Positions 27,121 to 36,938 of a DNA stretch of 37,118 bases are shown in pieces. The notes below the pieces were generated by a model. The model saw only the letters and a list, made by a program, of their open reading frames with translations. It had not been told where the DNA came from and did no database searches. The stretch comes from Linderina pennispora. Lineage: Eukaryota > Kickxellomycota > Kickxellomycetes > Kickxellales > Kickxellaceae. Location of the stretch: assembly GCF_002104995.1 (NCBI RefSeq), contig NW_024468334.1:1-37118 (forward strand), written 5' to 3'. The position numbers and the translations under genes are program-made. Numbering within the stretch: the first letter of the stretch is position 1; each line of letters starts with the position of its first letter.

Positions 27121-27152
27121 GGTTCTAGCGGACGGTCGGACACTTTTTGGAC
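27121..27152. repeat. Possible solo end of a Tc1/mariner-type element
   Basis: The reverse complement of the segment starts with AGTCCAAAAAGTGTCCGACC and the plus strand ends ..TTTTTGGAC followed by TA. This resembles the form of terminal repeats of fungal Tc1/mariner elements. No partner end was found in the window, so the call rests on resemblance only. Confidence 0.25.
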
Positions 27153-27202
27153 TATAAAATCTTATATAAAGGTAAAGATAGATAGACATATATTTATGCT
27201 AC

Positions 27203-28621
27203 TCAGTGAGCTTTTACATGGACAGTGACATGAATCGGAGGAGGGCACTTGAAGACAGACGACGTGGGGGTGATGTCCTCGACGGTAGACGTGCTTTCAA
27301 CTGACCGCTCCGATTCAGCCGACGAAGAAGCCGTGCTATCCTCTGAAATGGAATTGCCATCGGTGGCCGTATCGGTGGAAAAATTGGATGAGAAAGTAAG
27401 CGTATCAGATGCCGTGATAGACTCATCCGTTGATGTGGTCGGCACGTCAGAAGAAGCTGCTGACTTGCTAGACAAAGTAAGGGACCCGCTGTATGAGGTA
27501 AAAGACTCTTCGCACGAAATCTCGGGTTCATACGATGAAGGCACTGGCTCTTCAGATGAGATAGCAGACTCGTCAGAAGAGGCTGTTGGCTCGCTAGACG
27601 AGGTAAATGACTCGCCAGACGAAGTGAAGGACTCGATACATGGGGTAGAGGATTCCTCGCACGAAACTTCGTGATCATCTGAGAGGGAATATGCCATGTC
27701 CGAAGAACCAGCTGGCTCATTAGACGAATTGGCAGATTCATCCGATGGAGGAGCTGACTCCTCAGATGAAACAGCGGGTTTGACTTGTGAAGCTGTGGAC
27801 TTGTTGGAAGTAGATAGCGACTCCTCAGAACTGGGGGTAGCAGACAAAGTGTCGGATGTAGCAGACGAGAGAGATTTCTCTGGTGAGTTATCCGCCTGAG
27901 ACGTCTCAAATGTGACTGGTGAAGCTGGTGCGCTGGATGTAGGGGTGGAAGCAGGCATATCTGTGGTCGTGGGCAGAACTGGGGAATCAGATGTGCTAGA
28001 TGGAGTTGGTGCACTGGAGGTGGTCGATGGCACAGATGTCTCCGAGGCAGTAGCCTGAGTAGAGACATCAGTGCTCAAGAGCCGAGCATCAGCGCTGGAC
28101 GTGGTGGACTCAGTACTGGCCTCAGATGTAGGTGGGGCAGGGACAACAGGCGTGCTTGTGGACTCTGGTTCGCTCGAGGTGCTGGTAGGAGCAACGTCAG
28201 TCGCCGAAGTTGGATCTGGAGTGCTAGCATTGGAAGCTGCCGTCGAGACGTCGCTGGCTGCAAAAGTTTCTGTGGGAGTTTCGACCTTGGGCACATGTGT
28301 AGCCAGGCAGGCCTCAATCTCCTTGCCTGCATACAACTCAAACATAAAGGTAGGGAAAACCTGCGCCGCCACTCGAAGCTGGTCGATGGTCGGGTTGGCA
28401 ACCAGCTTGCCATCAGTGCCCTGAAGCTCCTTCAGATGCTTTTTCAGGGTCGGTGTCAGCATCCACGATGTTGACTTGATGATCGGGTCGCACTTGGCCT
28501 TGATAGTACCCCAGCTGTCTTGCGCGCACTCCAGCGTTGAGTCAGCGGTCCAATCCATGGACGCTTGAGCGGTAGAAATGGTAATGGCAGCGGCCGTGAT
28601 AATGGTGGCGAGTAGTTTCAT
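27203..28621 (-). CDS. Secreted Ser/Thr-rich (mucin-like) protein
   Basis: A 472-aa protein starting at the ATG 28619-28621, which gives a clear signal peptide (MKLLATIITAAAITISTAQA) cut near residue 20. The upstream in-frame ATG at 28681 adds 20 polar residues that would hide the signal and lies beside the TATA box, so it is rejected. Residues ~21-110 form a compact region with three cysteines (LECAQDSWGTIKAKCDP and EIEACLATHVP). Residues ~110-455 are Ser/Thr/Pro/Glu-rich with imperfect 8-residue units of the SSDESA/SSEEP type, expected to be heavily O-glycosylated. The C-terminus (FKCPPPIHVTVHVKAH) adds a fourth cysteine and shows no GPI signal. It is probably a cell-wall or extracellular protein; the N-terminal domain family is not recognised. 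Confidence 0.8.
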   Translation of the reverse strand: MKLLATIITAAAITISTAQASMDWTADSTLECAQDSWGTIKAKCDPIIKSTSWMLTPTLKKHLKELQGTDGKLVANPTIDQLRVAAQVFPTFMFELYAGKEIEACLATHVPKVETPTETFAASDVSTAASNASTPDPTSATDVAPTSTSSEPESTSTPVVPAPPTSEASTESTTSSADARLLSTDVSTQATASETSVPSTTSSAPTPSSTSDSPVLPTTTDMPASTPTSSAPASPVTFETSQADNSPEKSLSSATSDTLSATPSSEESLSTSNKSTASQVKPAVSSEESAPPSDESANSSNEPAGSSDMAYSLSDDHEVSCEESSTPCIESFTSSGESFTSSSEPTASSDESAISSEEPVPSSYEPEISCEESFTSYSGSLTLSSKSAASSDVPTTSTDESITASDTLTFSSNFSTDTATDGNSISEDSTASSSAESERSVESTSTVEDITPTSSVFKCPPPIHVTVHVKAH

Positions 28622-28690
28622 TGGGGATAAAGCGAAATGGCATTCAGGCGATGGCTGTATGCTGCGGGTGTTCTGGCTCATTGGACCTCA

Positions 28691-28699
28691 TATTTATAT
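28691..28699 (-). promoter_or_regulatory. TATA box of the secreted Ser/Thr-rich protein gene
   Basis: ATATAAATA on the minus strand, about 70 bp upstream of the chosen ATG. The position fits a TATA-directed start and supports translation from 28621. Confidence 0.6.
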
Positions 28700-29521
28700 G
28701 CGTTCTCCCTTGCTGCATTTGCTTACCTATACCGCTCGTTCTGCTAGCACTCTGTCGAGATGCGCCCCAATAATTTCTGGTATGAAGCACGGCAGGAGTT
28801 CACCGGCAGCACTGCTTGGCGCCAAGTCTAAACAAGTGTTCAGCACGCGTGTCACACACTGGCTAAGCAACGCGCCGGAGGATGGCCGGTACACACAAAC
28901 GCGTATCACGGACATTTCAATCCCAGAGGTGAGCCTGAAATGAGATACGCAATGCAACTCGAGCAGTAGTTATTCTTGGCCCAATTCGTGTTACAATGCT
29001 CATTTCGCCTGTTCATCCGGTCAGCCATCGACCCAACGGCCACCAAATGGCTGCCTTGCTTGCAATACCTGCTGCAATCTGCCAACATCAGGGCATGGTG
29101 TTTGTGGAACACTGGCCAATAGTCTAGTGGTGGCCTCGTTCTCTGCAATGCGTCACTTGGCCATGGAATAGCATGCCATTCTGGCGTCAGAACACGGTAT
29201 GGCCTGGCACAATGCCGGCATCAACAAACTCCAGGGCTAAAAGCCACTGTGTAGATCAGATGATCTGATTTGCGGATTTCCTTCGGACGAGGGTGAAGGC
29301 TGCCACGGCTGCAGCTGGAATGGCGGAGCACGTGAAACTGGCTTACTCGTTAGGAGAAGCCGCACAAGAGAGCGTGCCGCGCATCGCTCAGCAGGCATGA
29401 AAGCACGAGCCGCTGCTGCTCGGACAAACGGAGGAACGGCAAGGCGTGCTTGATGCTACCGCCACCTGCTCTTCTCTGCTCCATCTTCTGCTTCTATACT
29501 CTAACAACCAGGACTCCACCA
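28700..29521. other. Intergenic region between secreted protein and HSDL2-like genes
   Basis: Divergent promoter space. Short frames on both strands look like noise. No repeats or RNA genes were recognised. Confidence 0.45.
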
Positions 29522-30483
29522 ATGTCGCTCGCAGGAAAGGTTCTATTCATCACTGGCGCCTCCAGGTAACGTGTCACCCGCTGGGGCTTTCTTTACTGGC
29601 AATCAGCACACACGGATTAAAGCACGCTTGCTGCCGTTAATGTAGAGGCATCGGCAAGGCCATCGCCCTCCGCGCTGCACGGGATGGCGCAAGCGTTGCC
29701 ATTGCGGCCAAGACCGCTGACCCGAACCCGAAGTTGCCAGGCACCATCTACTCGGCCGCCAAGGAAATCGAGGCTGCTGGAGGCAAGGCGCTGCCTATCC
29801 AGTGCGATATCCGTGATGAGAGCATGGTTCAGGAAGCAATTGCCAAGACTGCTGACACATTCGGCAAGATCGATATTGTGGTCAACAACGCCTCAGCGAT
29901 CAGCCTGACGCCGACTGAGAAGACCGACGTCAAGCGCTACGACCTGATGCACAGCATCAATGGCCGGGGCACCTGGCTTGTGTCGAAGCTGGCGCTGCCA
30001 TACCTGAAGAAATCTGATAATGCGCATATTCTGAACCTGTGCCCGCCGCTGGCGATGGAGGAGAAGTGGTTTGCGCCGTTCCCTGCATACACGATCGCCA
30101 AGTACAACATGTCGCTGTGCGTGCTCGGCATGGCTGGCGAATTCCGCAAGCATGGGATTGCGGTCAATGGCCTGTGGCCGCTGACGCTGATTGAGACCGC
30201 TGCGCTGAAGATCGCTGCTGACGGCATGGGCGAGCGCAAGTCGCGCAATGCCGAGATCATGGCTGACTCGGCCCATGTTATCTTGACGAAGAACTCGCGC
30301 GAGTTCACTGGCAACTTCTGCCTCGACGAGTTGCTGCTGCGCCAGCATGGCGTCACTGATTTTGGGCAGTACAACAACACGCCAGGCACCAGGCTTGAAG
30401 ATCTAACGCTAGACTTCTTCCTCCACTCGAAGCAGCTCGAGGATCTCTATGCGCTGCGCAAACAGCAAGGCGCCGAGCACTAG
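29522..30483 (+). CDS. HSDL2-like short-chain dehydrogenase
   Basis: Two exons, 29522-29565 and 29646-30483, separated by an 80-bp GTAACG..TGTAG intron that splits the cofactor motif TGASRGIG. The 293-aa product is a classical SDR: N-terminal Rossmann TGxxxGIG, then AAKTADPNPKLPGTIYSAAKEIEAAGG, which is characteristic of HSDL2. It continues with CDIRDE, NNASAI and the catalytic Y-x-x-x-K (YTIAKYNMS). As in HSDL2, the usual catalytic serine region reads NLCPPL, here with Cys where human HSDL2 has Ser. The C-terminal SCP2 sterol-carrier domain of animal HSDL2 is absent, and there is no obvious peroxisomal tripeptide (ends AEH). Likely an NAD(P)-dependent lipid or fatty-acid-linked oxidoreductase; the substrate is unknown. 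Confidence 0.93.
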
Positions 30484-30667
30484 ACATTTTTTCAGCCATC
30501 TCTGCTTTTAGCGCATGTCGCTAGAAAATAGCTTTGGCCATTATGAATAGCAGTCCATAATATCGACGGAATGCATGAAGTGGTCTAACCAGTGGTCCTG
30601 TGGCTGCGGAATACCAGTGGCCCAGCCAATCGATAGTCTTCAAAGGTTTCCTGCAAATATACAAGTG

Positions 30668-33456
30668 ATGGCGGATGCTGAGCTTCGTCAGCTGCAACAA
30701 AAGTTTAAGCAGTTTGCCACACTGAGTGTCTTCCTTTTGCTCAGGAATGACGAGAAGCCACTAGAGTTTACCAAGATCGCAAACACCTTTGGCCGCAGTG
30801 GTGCAGGTCTGACGCAGAGCGACTTGGCGATATTTTGCGGGATCTTGGGAAAGGACAGGCTGAATGTATTCTGGGAAATAGGCGAGGCTCGCCATACCTA
30901 TGCTACACCTTGCATGCCAGCAAGCCTGCGGCATCTGCAGCATCTGCAGCACGCGCGTCTAAGCGCCGCCGCACTACTACCCAGAAGACGCAGAGTCCTG
31001 CCGTGCTAGTTACCCAGCTCATCGAGTATTTTGATGCAGCACTCTCCCGCATTCAACTGGAGCAAGGCTTGGCGGCAATCACAGAGTTTGCCAGCAGCAG
31101 CTTGCCACCGATGCCGCAGCAATTGGGTACCATTGGGGACGAACCCCTGGCGATTCCGGATTTGATGGCTCGACTGGTAGGCCTCGATTTTTACAACGGG
31201 CAGATTATCTCCGGCGCAGGAAGAGTTGTGCCGGCTGCCGCTGCGCAGTATGGTGAACTGGAGATGCGTGTGGACCCGCAAATACTGGCAGCTTTCCGGA
31301 GGATACGAGGCGTGACGCAGCTGTACTCACACCAGTCTCAAGCCATCGATGCTGCCCTCCGAGGTGAAGATGTGGTGGTTTCAACGGCGACGGCTAGCGG
31401 CAAGTCGGTCATATACCAGATGCCGATTCTTCAGGCACTGGTCGATAGCCCACAAAGCAAGGCACTGCTTATCTTTCCGACTAAGGCGCTGGCGCAGGAT
31501 CAGCTCGGCTCGTTTCAGCAACTTGCACGCAGCGTTCCGGGGCTGGAGAGCATAGTAGTTGAAACTTTTGATGGAGACACTCTAGGCGGGAAATCCGGCG
31601 AGCGGCAGCGGATTCGGGATACAGCGTCGGTAGTCCTGACTAACCCTGACACGCTGCATGTGGCGATGCTGCAGAACAAGAAGCTCTGGGCACGGATTTT
31701 TGACAATCTGAAGTACGTGGTTATCGATGAGCTGCACGTGTACCACGGACAGTTTGGACAGAACGTGTCTTGCATAATGGCTCGCCTAGCAAGGATATGC
31801 GAGAAAGCCGCGTTTCAGTTCATCTGCTGCAGTGCGACGACGAGCAATCCGTGCGAGCTAGCTCAGCAGATTACGCATCGTAACCAGCTCACAGTAGTCG
31901 ACATTGACGGATCGCCCCGTGCCAACATGCACATGGTTCTATGGGACTCGACCGCAGCCAGGAGGCAGCCAAAGCAGGCCAGTGATTTGGCCAGGATTGC
32001 AGCGGTTTTGCTTCAGAACGGGACGCGGACTATCGTTTTCTGCAAGTTCCGCCAGGTATGTGAGCTAGTATCCCGTGAGATCATTGATTATCTGGAGGCA
32101 TCGCCTGGCCAGCAGCCCCTACGCAGATTTGTCGCGAGTTATCGCGCCGGATACACGCTGGAGCAGCGGCGACAGATTGAGCAGGACATGTTTTCAGGAG
32201 CGACCCGGCTGATCATAGCGACCAGCGCTCTGGAGCTGGGCATTGACGTTGGTGTCCTTGATGCAGTGGTGATGGTCGGAGTTCCAGCCAACAGGGTCAA
32301 TTTGTGGCAGCAGGCCAGGACGCGCCGGCCGACGCGGCAGAGCATCGCTAGCCATGGTCATGGCCACAGGGAACCTGATTGACCGCCAGGTAGTCAAGCA
32401 CCCGGAGGATCTGTTTGTCCGAGAGTTTCTCGTCGATGCAGATTTCCAGCGAAAAGTCGGTTGCACTAGGGCATTTGCAATGCGCGGCGTTTGAGCAGGC
32501 TATCGATCTGGCGTCGCCAATCGACAGGGATCTAGTCGAGAATATGCAGCTGGCTGCCGATGATCTGGCTGGCAACCTGGTCTGGGACTCGGTGACTCAG
32601 CAGTGGGTTGCATCCATGGCGTTCAAGCCGTGGCCTGCGGAGAAGGTGCCGATCCGATCAGTCCAGCAGTGCGAATGGCAGGTGATTGAAACGCACGGAA
32701 CATCCGGACCTACGCTGCTCGAGGAGCTAGACGGAATCCACGCGGTGTTCACGCTCTATGAGGGCGGAATCCTGCTGCACCGGGCTCGGACATACGAGAT
32801 TGACAAGGTCGATGCCGGGTCACGGGTCGCGCTAGTCCACTATGCCGACGTCTCGTGGTACACGACTGCACGCGACTACCTCGATGTTGTTCCCGGCAGC
32901 ATCCGCAAGTCATCGGAGCACGGGGTAGTCAACTACGGAGATGTGGAGGTCCGGGTTACAGTGTTCGGCTACAGGCGGATCGATCAGCGGAGCAGGCGGG
33001 TACTGGAGCTGGTCGAGCGGCGGTCGCCGGTGCTGACCTCGCAGTCGCTGGGCATCTGGATCACCGTCCCGCAATCAGCGGCCAGAAGGGTTGCTGGGGC
33101 TGGCCTGGATGTTGAAGCCAGCGTCCACGGTGCCCAACATTCCCTAATGGCTGCGCTGGCCCGGATCGCGGGGTGTCTTGTGCAGGATCTGAGAACCGAA
33201 TGCAAGAGCCCACTAGCAGCCCGATCCAAGGCCGCGCGGCCTGATTATCTACGAGAAGGTTCCGTTTTCCGCCGGACCCACATCCCGTGCGGTTGAAAGG
33301 AGCCGAGAGATCATCGGGCTTGCGCATCAACGGGTGCTCGACTGCGAATGCGAGAAGGGATGCGCGTCGTGCGTGTACCTGGGGTCTGGCTGTAGCGAGC
33401 ACAACCAGTGCGTTGACAAGGCGGGCGCGCTGCTCATTCTCGCTACCCTGCTCTAG
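30668..33456 (+). pseudogene. HRQ1: HRQ1-type RecQ4-like 3'-5' DNA helicase, several frameshifts
   Basis: A DNA repair helicase of the Hrq1/MrfA group (about 920 codons) pieced from several collinear frames. The N-terminal part starts at 30668 (MADAELRQLQQKF). The helicase core has LYSHQSQAI (Q-motif region), ATASGKS (Walker A, ~31385), PTKALAQDQL, DELHVYHG (motif II), SATTSNP (motif III) and TSALELGIDVG (motif V). Motif VI is split: one extra A at about 32317 shifts the frame just before the AGRAGRRG codons. Further shifts lie at about 30835-30905, 32440-32465 (before GHLQCAAFE, a family hallmark) and 33222-33236. The last frame ends with the cysteine set CECEKGCASCVYLGSGCSEHNQC and TAG at 33454. 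The gene is therefore either decayed or carries sequencing indels; homology is continuous. Confidence 0.85.
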
Positions 33457-33843
33457 TCTGCCGAATAAAGCAAGATGTCAACATGGGAAGAAGCGCTCAG
33501 CATCTGGCCTGATTTGGGTCTGAGCGATCCGACCTCCTGAAAGTCGCTGCTGTTTTTGAAATGGAAGGAGCGTCTGGAAGAATCCAGCTGCCATGGCACA
33601 TGGCAATGTTCTCAGTGGTTCTGGCGGAGCGAGCCAATGGCGGATCCGGCGGCCAGCGCATGGATAGCTGCTTTTGCTTTTGCACAGTCGCAGAGATGTT
33701 CCCATGCACACAGGCAGTCCAAAACGGCGACGTGCAACAGTACCGCCAAATGCAGCTCATGGGAACCAGGGCGGAAAGGAGATCCAGGAGTGTACGTATA
33801 ATTTATTCGGAAGATAAGGGCGACCCGCCTGGGCCATCACTGG
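33457..33843. other. Gap between HRQ1-like and CYSTM genes
   Basis: Convergent 3' flanks. Frames of up to 185 codons cross here on the plus strand but overlap the antisense of the CYSTM gene and show no motif. No gene supported. Confidence 0.45.
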
Positions 33844-34217
33844 CTAGATTATGCAGAAGCAGCAATCCCCGTCGTCACAGCACATCTCCTCGAGGCAGCA
33901 GCCGAGGCCGAGCCCCGCGAGGCAGGGCATGCATGAGCCGCCGCCGCCGCGAAGGGCGGGCCGCTGCTGGTAGCGCGGCTGCTGGACGTAGACAACCTGT
34001 GGCTGCTGAGGGCCGTAGTACCCGCCCATGTCGTATGCTATGCGTGTCGCTTACAAAAAGTCCCCGATGGTGGTTAGGAGCTGCCAAGAGAAACCACTTG
34101 GTGCTGGTGGGATGTTGAGTAGCGCATCCTTTCCGCTCTTGTGAAACACTTACCATATGAGGCAGGCTGCTGACCGTACGGTGCAGCAGGTGGAGAGTAG
34201 TAGTGGCCGTGGCCCAT
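33844..34217 (-). CDS. CYSTM-family cysteine-rich tail protein
   Basis: Two exons on the minus strand: 34217-34154 (MGHGHYYSPPAAPYGQQPASY) and 34037-33844, joined across a 116-bp GTAAGT..CATAG intron. The 85-aa product has a Gly/Tyr/Pro/Gln-rich N-terminus with the PQVVYVQQP motif, a short GGGG linker and a C-terminal cysteine module, CMPCLAGLGLGCCLEEMCC..CCFC. This is the CYSTM architecture (cysteine-rich transmembrane module). Such small proteins are membrane-anchored, often by S-acylation, and are linked to stress tolerance in yeast and plants. Without the splice, the second exon alone still has an ATG, but the spliced form has the usual YxPP/Q-rich start. A related gene lies at the window's right edge. 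Confidence 0.85.
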
Positions 34218-35479
34218 TTTTAGCGCTCTTGAGTGTGCGGGCAGTGCTGGGGCGGGATTTCCACAATATGGACAGAGCCGGCTATTAAGAAGAGAAAAAC
34301 CGAGGATGCTCAATAGCCGAAGAACGAGGTTGCAAGAACGGATTTTCGCCATCTCTTCTGCCGCGGGAGGTGCTGCAGAGCGCACGAAGGCCTCATGCAC
34401 GAGTGCGCATGGGATCCGCCACCCGGGCGCACACATGACCCACGCCTCTCCTCTGGCGCTATATTGTTCCCACACTCGACAGCGAACCTGCTGCCAGCAA
34501 GCTTATCGCCGCGCCCGCGTCACACCCGCAGCCAAGGCGCGTTCCGATCGGGGGGGGGGTGCGGTGGGTGGCTCTGTCGGTCTGAGGGACCAAAGCAGAA
34601 GCACCGCTGGCGGTCCCCGGCCACGGCGCCTGCTTTCGCTTTCGAGGCTGGGCAGCCTGGGCCTGGCTGTGAGCCTTTGTGGGAACTGGTGATCGCGCGA
34701 GGGGTGTTCCCAACCAAATCCGGCCACTGTGCTTCATGTGGAACTAGACAGAGACGGCTGCCGCCGCGAAAAAGGACAGCACCGCCTCCCCCTATCGCGC
34801 TGCTGCCGCTCCAACGCCGGCGAATTTTGGGGGAGGGAGACGAGCAGTTTGTACCCCCTATCCCCCACCCGCACAGACGAAAACAGAACGATGATACACA
34901 TGCACGTCTATGCAGCAGCGGTAGCAAGCCCAAAAAGGCAAGCCACAGCGCTGCGATGGTTTCATATGAGCAGTCCAATCAAACCGGAAGACATCTCCGC
35001 TCCTCCGTATATAGGCGGGGCGATCTCGCATAGTGGCCCATGGGAAGCTGTCGAATGACAGCTCCGAGGGCGGGAAGCGGGGACGACACAGGCCAGCAGA
35101 GCCCAACAGCACTTTGCAAGAAAAAGGACAGCATTAGTTTCAAAATGGGCGCAAAGGGGCAATCGCAGTCGCAGTTGCTATATCGAGCTGGACTGAATTC
35201 ACAAGGGCAGGTGGTGTGTGGTTATTGGGGCCAAGGGCCGAGACAGGGCTGGCGAGGGGGAGCGGGGACCCGGGTTGCGGGACAGAGTCTCGAGGGTCTG
35301 GAGTATAAGTATCGTCAGCCAGCGCACGCTCCGGCGAACAAGACATCCCCATCCTCTAAGCATCTTCCTGGCTGACCTCTGCCTGCTCCCTTTTTGTTTC
35401 CTTCCCCTTTCTCTCCCTGCTGGTTTCATCTTCTACTGCCCTTCCTTTAATCACACACATTTCTTCAGAAACCTGCTCA
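34218..35479 (+). other. Long upstream region of the AAAP transporter and CYSTM genes
   Basis: GC-rich divergent promoter region, no supported gene. It has a run of 10-11 G near 34549-34559, C/G-rich tracts, TATA-like GTATATAGG near 35007 and TATAAG at 35304-35309, then a strongly pyrimidine-rich leader (35376-35465) just before the transporter ATG. Frames of 100-200 codons here are low-complexity and overlap on both strands. Confidence 0.5.
35304..35309 (+). promoter_or_regulatory. TATA-like element of the AAAP transporter gene
   Basis: TATAAG about 170 bp upstream of the ATG, followed by a CT-rich leader, a common fungal promoter layout for well-expressed genes. Confidence 0.4.
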
Positions 35480-36843
35480 ATGGCTGGCATAAAAACCCTC
35501 TTCAACCGGCCGCCGACGCCCGTGTTTGATTCCATGGGCGCCCAGGAGAAGGCACACGGGAGCGAGACCTCGAGCGTCAACTACCCGTCTGCCGATGACG
35601 ACGGCTACGTCCCCCCGCCGCGCACTGCCGGGTTCCTGAAGACCCTGGCCAACGTTGTGTGCATCATCATCGGCACCGGCGCCCTCCAGATCCCGTATGT
35701 GTTCTCCAAGATCGGCTACGTCGGCCTCGTCATTATTGCCATCTCGGCATTCATCGGTATGTACTCGGGATCAATCACAATCAAGTGCCTGTACTATAAG
35801 GAGGGACAGCGTCTGCGCACGTTCACCGACATTGGCTACCACTCGTACGGTCGGCTCGGCCAGTACTTCACGCAGTTCTTCAACTACATCTTCTGCATTG
35901 GCACAACCGCCCTCTTTGTCATTCTCTCCGGCGGCTTCCTCTACGATCTGATCAGCGTCGACCACAACATCAACGTCAGCAAGCGCGTGTGGATGGTCAT
36001 TGTCTCCTGTGTCATCACCCTCCCTCTCTTGGTCCTCAAGCACATGTCGGAGATTGCCATCATGTCCATCTTTGGCTTCCTCGCCTCGCTGGTCATGATT
36101 CTAGTCGCCGTCATCCAGTCGATCCGCTTCCCCTACGAGCAGAAGCCGGGTATGCCTCCTGCCACCCACAAGGCCGGTATTGCCACAGGAATCCCGACGG
36201 CACTCTCCTCGATTGTGTTCTCGTTCTCGGGCACCATCATCTACCCGCATGTGGAGGCCTGCATGGCCAAGCCCAAGATGTGGCCGCGCGTGATGTCTGT
36301 CGCCATGCTGATCTGCTTCATGCTCTACTCGCTTGTTGGCGTTGCCGGCTACTGGGCGTATGGTGACCAGACCAAGTCGCCCATTCTGAACTCGATCCAG
36401 AATGATGAAGCTGCCGGCGCTGTCAAGGCTGCCAAGGTCCTGGTTACCATCCACGTCATCCTCGCCGCGCCGCTGCTCATCATGCCCTTCTTCCTCGAGA
36501 TCGAGGAGCGCTGGAACATCAACGTCCAGCGCTTCGGCCGCTTCAAGGAGCTGCTGATCCGGGACTCGTTCCGTGCCGTCATCATGGTTGTCATCTGTGG
36601 TATCTCGATCGGCATCCCGTACTTTGACAGCGTGCTCTCGCTGATGGGTGCCCTCAGTGTCACCATGATGTTCACTTTGTTCCCGTCGTCGCCTACTACC
36701 GCATGTACGGCGGCTACAAGAAGATCCCCTGGTACGAGCTCATCTGGATGGTCATTGTCATCGTCATTGGCCTGGTCGGCTGCGTGTGGGGCAGCATTGA
36801 TGCCGTGAAGTCGCTGGTTGACCAGATCAACGGTAAAAAGTAA
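35480..36843 (+). CDS. AAAP/AVT-type amino acid transporter with a late frameshift
   Basis: A membrane protein of the amino acid/auxin permease superfamily. After a hydrophilic ~50-residue N-terminus the first helix carries NVVCIIIGTGALQIPYVFSK (~59-78), the hallmark G-T-G-x-L-x-x-P pattern of fungal Avt and animal SLC36/38 proteins. About 10-11 membrane segments follow, including VFSFSGTIIYPHVEACM in the middle. At 36674-36681 (codons for FTL) the frame slips by one base. The original frame then runs into arginine/serine-rich nonsense to 36808, while the +1 frame gives VPVVAYYRMYGGYKKIPW and a final hydrophobic helix ending at TAA 36841-36843. With one base added the product would be ~454 aa, the normal length. 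It probably moves amino acids across the vacuolar or plasma membrane. Confidence 0.88.
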
Positions 36844-36938
36844 CCCGATACCATTTTCCTCCATATCTCTCGATTTCATTTAATCCCGTGTATTGTATAA
36901 CAAAGCAATTAAATTCAATAATTACTAGATCAGAGCAA

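Larger units (their letters stand above)
26566..27202. other. Fanzor upstream region / secreted-protein 3' flank
   Basis: No gene supported. Contains the second copy of the dispersed repeat (26863-27053) and a possible mariner-type terminus (27121-27152). AT-rich around 26770-26870 and 27090-27200. Confidence 0.45.

Noticed and set aside
27249-27899. Acidic Ser/Asp/Glu-rich frames on the plus strand
   Set aside because: They are the antisense of the repetitive Ser-codon region of the secreted protein; the minus-strand frame has a signal peptide, TATA box and full length.
30835-30900. Separate gene starting at 30835 for the helicase
   Set aside because: The frame opens without an ATG and lies in the middle of HRQ1 homology; it is a frameshift segment.
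33561-34118. 185-codon plus-strand frame downstream of HRQ1
   Set aside because: Arg/Ser-rich, overlaps the antisense of the CYSTM exon and intron; not protein-like.
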